Origin: Deltaproteobacteria bacterium
Lineage (GTDB): Bacteria > Desulfobacterota > Desulfobacteria > Desulfobacterales > JAFDFH01
Reading direction: 5' to 3'
Length of the DNA: 11,503 nt
Assembly (NCBI GenBank): GCA_019309945.1
Contig: JAFDFH010000043.1
Span: 1-11,503 of the forward strand
In this document: piece by piece, positions 7,239 through 11,503 of the stretch
Position numbering within the stretch: the first letter of the stretch is position 1
How the letters are laid out: every line of letters begins with the position of its first letter
The notes under the pieces: generated by a model
Seen by the model: the letters and a program-made list of their open reading frames with translations, nothing else
What the model was told of the DNA's origin: nothing
Databases searched by the model: none
Made by a program: the position numbers and the translations under genes

Positions 7239-8213
7239 ATGTTCAGTCTTTTGGTGAATACATACTGTAATGGGGCTTGTCCATATTGTTTTGCAAAGTC
7301 TTCCATGAACGGGAAACAACTGGACCTTAGCAATCTTGATTTACTGGTAAGGGTCTATAAGAAATACAACCAAAAAGTCGCCGGAGTTTTCGGCGGCGAG
7401 CCCACCCTTCATCCCGATTTCTTGGACATCATCCAGAAGTTCAGCCAGAACGAACTTCTTCCGGTTGTATATTCGAATGCATTAATGGAGGCGGAAATCC
7501 TTGCAGAACTCGCTAAAACCGAAATCAGGATGGTATTAAATATAAATACCCGGGATGTATATTCGAACGAAAAATACGAATTGCTATTAAAAAATCTGCA
7601 TGTGCTAAGTCAAACCCTTGGACGCAAGGTCCGCATCGGCGTTAATTTTTATAAGCCCGGACAGGATATCGAAAGCATTTTGGATATCTTAAAGACAACC
7701 AACTTCGACTATCATGTCAGAATTGGTCTGGCAAGCCCGATCCTGGATGAGACCAATAGTTATGCCCGGGAAGAAGATATCCCACAACTCGGATATGAAA
7801 TCTATGAATTCATCAAAAAAATACTGGCCCGGGGTTATATTCCTTTTTTCGACTGCGGCATACGCCTTTGCATGTTCAATGAATCCCAACTGGAGGATAT
7901 CCGATACGACATTGCTGGATCGATAAGTCATTCAGCGTGCTATAGGATGTTTACCATTTTTCCGGATTTAACCATATCGCCCTGCATTACCCTAGCGGAT
8001 TACATTAAAAAATTAAATCTGGAGGAAACTACGAATTTTAAGAAGATTTATCAGTTTTATGAAAGCACCTTCGCGAAATACACGGCTTTGGGAAATTTGG
8101 AGAAATGCAGGAAATGCCATTATTTTCAAAAGATCTGTACGGGTGGATGTTTATCCAGAACAATAATAAACCATCGTCATGTTGAAGTACAGGAGGAATT
8201 TGACTTTGGATAA
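7239..8213 (+). CDS. radical SAM protein with SPASM-like C-terminus, probable AOR-associated maturase
   Basis: 324 aa. C10-x3-C14-x2-C17 (C-N-G-A-C-P-Y-C) is the canonical radical SAM [4Fe-4S] motif, placed at the very N-terminus, and G-G-E-P-T (52-56) is the SAM-binding motif. The C-terminal third is cysteine-rich: C206, C211, C234, C249, then C290-x2-C293-x5-C300-x3-C304, a SPASM-like pattern for auxiliary clusters as found in enzymes that modify peptides or proteins. Radical SAM maturases are known next to tungsten-cofactor oxidoreductases (the family named W_rSAM_matur); this protein is a candidate for that role by context, but I cannot confirm membership. No precursor peptide was recognised nearby. 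The start follows GAAAGGA, 10 bases upstream. The stop overlaps the start of the following dehydrogenase remnant, consistent with an operon. Confidence 0.85.
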   Translation: MFSLLVNTYCNGACPYCFAKSSMNGKQLDLSNLDLLVRVYKKYNQKVAGVFGGEPTLHPDFLDIIQKFSQNELLPVVYSNALMEAEILAELAKTEIRMVLNINTRDVYSNEKYELLLKNLHVLSQTLGRKVRIGVNFYKPGQDIESILDILKTTNFDYHVRIGLASPILDETNSYAREEDIPQLGYEIYEFIKKILARGYIPFFDCGIRLCMFNESQLEDIRYDIAGSISHSACYRMFTIFPDLTISPCITLADYIKKLNLEETTNFKKIYQFYESTFAKYTALGNLEKCRKCHYFQKICTGGCLSRTIINHRHVEVQEEFDFG

Positions 8214-8340
8214 AATGCTCAAGAACAAAGTGGCAATCCTAACAGGATCCGGAAGGGATATCGGTCGTGCCGCGGCCTTATTGTTTGCCAGGGAAGCGCA
8301 AGGTATTGGGATTTGGGATTTTAGGCCTATACGGGGGTAA
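8206..8340 (+). pseudogene. truncated short-chain dehydrogenase/reductase (N-terminal stump)
   Basis: AGGAGG at 8191-8196 precedes a TTG at 8206 (9-base spacing), in frame with ATG 8215. The peptide from the ATG begins with M-L-K-N-K-V-A-I-L-T-G and continues G-S-G-R-D-I-G-R-A-A-A-L-L-F-A-R-E, the textbook N-terminus of an SDR: a beta strand, the TGxxxGxG NAD(P) motif (here T-G-S-G-R-D-I-G), then helix A. Homology stops after about codon 28 from the ATG (near base 8298). A further 13 unrelated codons follow to a TAA at 8338. A whole SDR is about 250 codons, so roughly 220 are missing. The start overlaps the radical SAM stop by 8 bases, so this was the next gene of the operon before truncation. 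The following 55 bp to the convergent gene hold nothing recognisable. Confidence 0.75.
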
Positions 8341-8395
8341 TGAATTGTTTCAATCTGACTGGATTATTATCAACTTTGACGTTTCCCTATCACTA

Positions 8396-11245
8396 TTAGG
8401 CATAGACTGTTTTAAGGAGTTCCAATATGGTATGTTCGCTAATAAATGAAGGATTAGTCGCAATATTGACCACATCTCTGTACGTATAAAATGCAACCTT
8501 GCGCAACTCTTTTTCCGGCACTCCGAGATCTTTCAACCGTGTGGAAATATTCAGGCTCCTGTAAAATTCCACCAAAGCCTTCTCCAAATCGTCAGTGCGG
8601 TCCAGGGCCCAGGCTAAATCTAAGAATTTTTCTTTACAGATTTTTTTGTTTGCCTTGACAAAGCAAAGGAGCCCAATGGTCGCGGCTTTCCCATGTGCAA
8701 TATGATAATGCCCACCAAGCGCATGCGTGATCGCATGACCAACACCAAGACCTTTTTCAAAAGAGATCCCGCCATAAATGGCCGCCATGCACATATCCGT
8801 CCTGGCTTCGATATTTTCGCTGTCCCTATAGGCATTCTTGAGACTCCGACCAACTAATTTCACGCCATAAAGGGCCAGAGCTTCATAATAGGGATGGTAT
8901 GGGGAAGCCACGCCCACATATCCCTCTATACAATGAGCCAAGGCATCGATCCCCGTTTCCACGGTTAGCCCCGGTGGCATGGTCTTGCATAATTCCGGGT
9001 CAACCACGGCTAAGTTCGGGATCAGAAAATTGCTCATAAGCATAAACTTAACGTCTCTCTCCTTATCCGTAATAACTGCATATTGATTGACCTCGCTCCC
9101 TGTCCCAGAGGTTGTCGGTATGCAGATTAATGGTGGTAATTGCTTTATTTTGGCCGTGCCACCAACCATGCTTTCATATTCCGTCAAAACTCCGGGATGG
9201 GATACTCTTACGGCAATCGCCTTGGCCGCGTCCAAGGAACTGCCTCCTCCTAAGGCAACCACACCGTGGCAGCCTTTCTCATTGTAAAACCGGCCGGCCT
9301 TCTCTATCAACTCAACCGGGGGATCAGGCTCCACCTCAGAGAACACTACCGAATCGATTCCACTGTCTTTCAGAATTTCCCTGACTTGGTCTGTTCGTCC
9401 TAAACGGTCCATGACCGGATCAGTTATTAGTAAGATGTTTTTCAGGTTTAGTCTTTTTGCTTGTTCTCCCAGTCTTTGGATAGTGCCGGTTCCAAATAAT
9501 ATGTCTGGCAAGGGTGGAATGCGTATTTCCCATATTTTTTTAGGATGTTTGTAAGTTTGGAGTCCATTCCACAGACTCTCTATCTCTGAATCTTCCACGT
9601 CGAAGACATGATCTGTCGGAGGTAAGGCTTCGGTTCGAACAAAAGCCGGGTAGCGCTCATGGATTCTGCTGAACTCGGACCCCTCATTAAATTCCAACTG
9701 ATCCTTTAAGGTTTGCTTTCCGATTTCGACGATATCGTCTTCTGTAATGCTAAGCCCATATCGAGCATTCAGCAACTGTGCCAAAAATCCATAGAGTGAT
9801 GCGGGTCCGCCGGGGATAGAATTGATGCAATATCCGAAAGTATCACAGATTGCGGCCTGAATCTGGAATCTAAGTGAATTTCTGTTTTGGGCCTTGTTTT
9901 GGAGGGGGGTTCGGTAGGTCAATCCTGCCGTATGGTCTGCTCCCATGGGACTCGTGGCGTAAGTCGTGCCAATCCCTTTCACAGCGCGTGGATCGTGTCC
10001 TGGAATTGCCTGCCCTTTATAGGCAGGAATCCGGCGGACATTTAGGACTTCGGCTGTGCTCACCACACCATTCGCTATGGCGCGACCCAACTCCGTTTCC
10101 TGTTCAATCTCCGCAAGAAGTTTTATTGCCGATTCCACATCACCCATTTTCATCTTTCCGGCATCAGCCGCCACACCCAGGCAACTCCCTGTCTCTATCA
10201 AATCGATACCCAAGTCGTCACAGATAAATTTCAAACGCCCAATGGCATCTGGGTCCAGTATTCCCAGATTGGTACCCAGCATGGCAATCGCTTCATATTC
10301 ATAGGCTGAAGCAAGGCGTTTTCCATCGGCATCCGGATAGATGATTGAACATCGAACAACACAACCCGGCATACAGGCATGCATTTTGCCGCCCCGTTCA
10401 AAAAGGTTTTTCTGGATGGCCTCTCCGCTTACCGCGCGAAAGTCTCGAGGTCTACCCGAACTATAGTTTTTCCAGGGCAGGGTTCCCTGGTTGCCCGAAT
10501 TGGCAACTGCAAAAGGCGTCCCGTATTTTGAAAAAAGCCCGCAGCTTACGTCATGTTTTATGGTGTTCACCCATGATTTGACCGTTTTCTTAAATAGATC
10601 CGGATTCACGATGTCCACCGGTGACGCTCCTGAACTATCAATGATAATCGCCTTCAAGCCCTTCGAACCCATAACGGCACCCAGGCCTCCTCGGGCCGCG
10701 TTTCTCGAAGGGTCACCGAAAACATCCGTAAAGGAGACAGACGCTGACCTGTATTTTCTTTCCCCGGCAATGCCTGTGCAAATAATAGCTGTTTTACGGC
10801 CGTATTTCTTATGCAGCTCACGGACGAGTTCATAGGTTTTCATGCCCCTATACGCATCAGCCGACACAAGGGCGGCTTCTTCATTTGAAACCTTGAGGCA
10901 GTATAATTCCTCCTTTTCCGGAAGGCCTTCAAAAACAATTGAGCGAATTCCCAGCTTGTCCAGCTTTTGGGCTGCTGGGCCGCCGGAATTCGCTTCCTTT
11001 ATCCCAAAGGTTAACGGGCTTTTTGCGCCGACCGAAATCCGTCCAAGCTGGGGAGCGATTGTTCCTGCCAGAGGACCGCAAGCAATAATCAACTTGTTCC
11101 GAGGACCTAATGGGTCGGTATCAGGAGGCACTTCTTTATTCATTATTTTTGCAATTAAACCACTACCTCCAATGAGTTTCCAATGTTCCGGAAGGTCCTC
11201 GGAAGTAATTCTTTCGCGGTTCATGTTAACACGCAATATCTTCAT
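8396..11245 (-). CDS. fusion protein: AOR-family oxidoreductase + iron-type alcohol dehydrogenase
   Basis: 949 aa in one frame. Residues 1 to about 560 form a complete AOR-family unit: pterin region I-G-G-S-G-L, signature A-R-G-G-L-G-A-V-M-G-S-K (184-195), [4Fe-4S] ligands C291, C295, C299 and C473 (D-T-F-G-Y-C), and the usual C-terminal R-T-E-A-L-P-P (537-543). After a short linker, residues about 572-949 form a complete group III (Fe-dependent) alcohol dehydrogenase: nucleotide motif G-G-G-S-S (666-670), S-G-T-G-S-E (713-718), and metal ligands D767-x3-H771, H837 and H851, with H841 between. Known chemistry: AOR interconverts acid and aldehyde with ferredoxin; Fe-ADH interconverts aldehyde and alcohol with NAD(P)H. 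One chain could channel the aldehyde. The first two cysteines are three residues apart, not two. ATG 11245 is preferred because AGAGGAG (11254-11260) lies 8 bases upstream; a TTG at 11281 gives 12 more residues without an SD. The gene converges on the SDR remnant. Confidence 0.93.
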   Translation of the reverse strand: MKILRVNMNRERITSEDLPEHWKLIGGSGLIAKIMNKEVPPDTDPLGPRNKLIIACGPLAGTIAPQLGRISVGAKSPLTFGIKEANSGGPAAQKLDKLGIRSIVFEGLPEKEELYCLKVSNEEAALVSADAYRGMKTYELVRELHKKYGRKTAIICTGIAGERKYRSASVSFTDVFGDPSRNAARGGLGAVMGSKGLKAIIIDSSGASPVDIVNPDLFKKTVKSWVNTIKHDVSCGLFSKYGTPFAVANSGNQGTLPWKNYSSGRPRDFRAVSGEAIQKNLFERGGKMHACMPGCVVRCSIIYPDADGKRLASAYEYEAIAMLGTNLGILDPDAIGRLKFICDDLGIDLIETGSCLGVAADAGKMKMGDVESAIKLLAEIEQETELGRAIANGVVSTAEVLNVRRIPAYKGQAIPGHDPRAVKGIGTTYATSPMGADHTAGLTYRTPLQNKAQNRNSLRFQIQAAICDTFGYCINSIPGGPASLYGFLAQLLNARYGLSITEDDIVEIGKQTLKDQLEFNEGSEFSRIHERYPAFVRTEALPPTDHVFDVEDSEIESLWNGLQTYKHPKKIWEIRIPPLPDILFGTGTIQRLGEQAKRLNLKNILLITDPVMDRLGRTDQVREILKDSGIDSVVFSEVEPDPPVELIEKAGRFYNEKGCHGVVALGGGSSLDAAKAIAVRVSHPGVLTEYESMVGGTAKIKQLPPLICIPTTSGTGSEVNQYAVITDKERDVKFMLMSNFLIPNLAVVDPELCKTMPPGLTVETGIDALAHCIEGYVGVASPYHPYYEALALYGVKLVGRSLKNAYRDSENIEARTDMCMAAIYGGISFEKGLGVGHAITHALGGHYHIAHGKAATIGLLCFVKANKKICKEKFLDLAWALDRTDDLEKALVEFYRSLNISTRLKDLGVPEKELRKVAFYTYRDVVNIATNPSFISEHTILELLKTVYA

Positions 11246-11260
11246 GTTTGATACTCCTCT

Positions 11261-11296
11261 AAAAAATTGGATCTTCTCCAATTTAGTTGGAGAAGA
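11261..11296 (-). terminator. hairpin plus U-run in the AOR-ADH leader (terminator or attenuator)
   Basis: On the minus strand a perfect 10-bp stem (11296-11287 with 11281-11272, 5-base loop) is followed five bases later by TTTTTT (11266-11261). A second, mutually exclusive 5-bp stem, TTGGA (11281-11277) with TCCAA (11271-11267), abuts the T-run directly. The SD of the fusion gene begins right after the T-run. It may terminate transcription from the upstream four-helix-bundle gene, or act as an attenuator of the fusion gene. Confidence 0.45.
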
Positions 11297-11303
11297 GGGT
11301 CCC

Positions 11304-11331
11304 AGGATTCAAGGGGTCAAGGATTCAAGGG
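11304..11331. repeat. 12-bp direct repeat at the 3' end of the four-helix-bundle gene
   Basis: AGGATTCAAGGG occurs at 11304-11315 and 11320-11331 (period 16). The second copy lies inside the end of the minus-strand gene and the first just past its stop, so the C-terminal K-P-L-N-P is encoded partly by the repeat. Confidence 0.65.
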
Positions 11332-11503
11332 TTTGTTTTCTAAAGACTTTATCAGCGCCTTTAACATTCTTTGGCTTTCTGCGATGTCTTTTTTTAGTGT
11401 ACCCAATACACCTTTTTCAATTAAATCTAAATCCCCTGCTAATAATATCTGCGTTTCCCGTTCACAAACAGAACCATAAGATATGTAAAGCATCCTTATG
11501 TAA
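11317..11503 (-). CDS. four-helix-bundle protein (23S rRNA intervening-sequence type), 5' end outside window
   Basis: Reading the minus strand from 11502 gives 61 uninterrupted codons ending in TGA at 11317-11319; the gene continues beyond the right edge. The visible part matches the C-terminal half of the four-helix-bundle family found in rRNA intervening sequences: M-L-Y-I-S-Y-G-S-V-C-E (4-14), then E-T-Q-I-L-L-A (16-22), and a final helix R-M-L-K-A-L-I-K-S-L (45-54), which resembles the family's usual R-M-L-x-x-L-I-x-S-L ending. Family members are small (about 120 aa) and often free-standing in chromosomes, scattered as if mobile. The biochemical function is unsettled. It lies upstream of, and on the same strand as, the AOR-ADH fusion, with about 70 bp between, but a hairpin and T-run separate them. 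Confidence 0.8.
   Translation of the reverse strand, partial: YIRMLYISYGSVCERETQILLAGDLDLIEKGVLGTLKKDIAESQRMLKALIKSLENKPLNP

Noticed and set aside
8267..8449. 60-codon + strand ORF across the SDR remnant and the end of the AOR-ADH gene
   Set aside because: It is out of frame with the recognisable SDR start, has no ribosome binding site or known motifs, and overlaps the end of a well-supported gene on the other strand.
9874..10304. Two overlapping + strand ORFs of 117 and 82 codons inside the AOR-ADH gene
   Set aside because: They lie opposite conserved AOR coding sequence, have low-complexity Pro/Ser-rich translations, and look like antisense shadows.
11245..11281. Longer start (TTG at 11281) for the AOR-ADH fusion
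   Set aside because: It has no Shine-Dalgarno, its codons lie in the hairpin/U-run leader, and the 12 extra residues precede the normal AOR N-terminus. ATG 11245 has AGAGGAG at ideal spacing.

Overview
The window looks like a piece of a strictly anaerobic bacterial chromosome, most plausibly a Desulfobacterota ('deltaproteobacterial') sulfate reducer or syntroph. This is inferred from gene content: two aldehyde:ferredoxin oxidoreductase (AOR) family tungsto-enzymes, a dedicated 2[4Fe-4S] ferredoxin, a radical SAM protein, a split cobalamin-dependent acyl-CoA mutase beside a DUF2889 protein, and a four-helix-bundle (23S rRNA intervening-sequence type) protein. No rRNA, tRNA, CRISPR array, transposase or integrase gene was seen.

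Left block (1-3053, + strand): the 3' part of a DUF2889 protein that appears to contain two DUF2889-like copies, then the large (catalytic-barrel) and small (B12-binding) subunits of an acyl-CoA mutase. The large subunit has the family fold signatures but lacks several hallmark active-site residues of characterised mutases, including the catalytic histidine, so its substrate should not be assumed to be methylmalonyl-CoA. The small subunit has all the cobalamin-binding motifs.

Middle block (3054-8340, + strand): a 260-bp intergenic stretch with a long imperfect inverted repeat, then a likely operon. It encodes an AAA+ ATPase of the MoxR/magnesium-chelatase type with a Cys/His knuckle, a stand-alone AOR-family enzyme, a small ferredoxin, and a radical SAM protein with a cysteine-rich C-terminus. 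A plausible reading is a tungsten enzyme (AOR), its electron carrier (ferredoxin) and two accessory or maturation factors (ATPase and radical SAM protein). The operon ends in the first ~30 codons of a short-chain dehydrogenase that is then cut off, which marks a recombination scar.

Right block (8396-11503, - strand): converging on the scar is one uninterrupted 949-codon gene joining a complete AOR-family unit to a complete iron-type alcohol dehydrogenase. As one polypeptide this could connect carboxylic acid, aldehyde and alcohol using reduced ferredoxin and NAD(P)H, analogous in logic to AdhE but starting from (or ending at) the free acid. Its leader has a strong hairpin and a U-run just upstream of the ribosome binding site. 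The 3' end of a four-helix-bundle protein gene lies upstream of it and runs off the window.

The most interesting items are the AOR-alcohol dehydrogenase fusion, the mutase with altered catalytic residues, and the AAA+/AOR/ferredoxin/radical SAM cassette.
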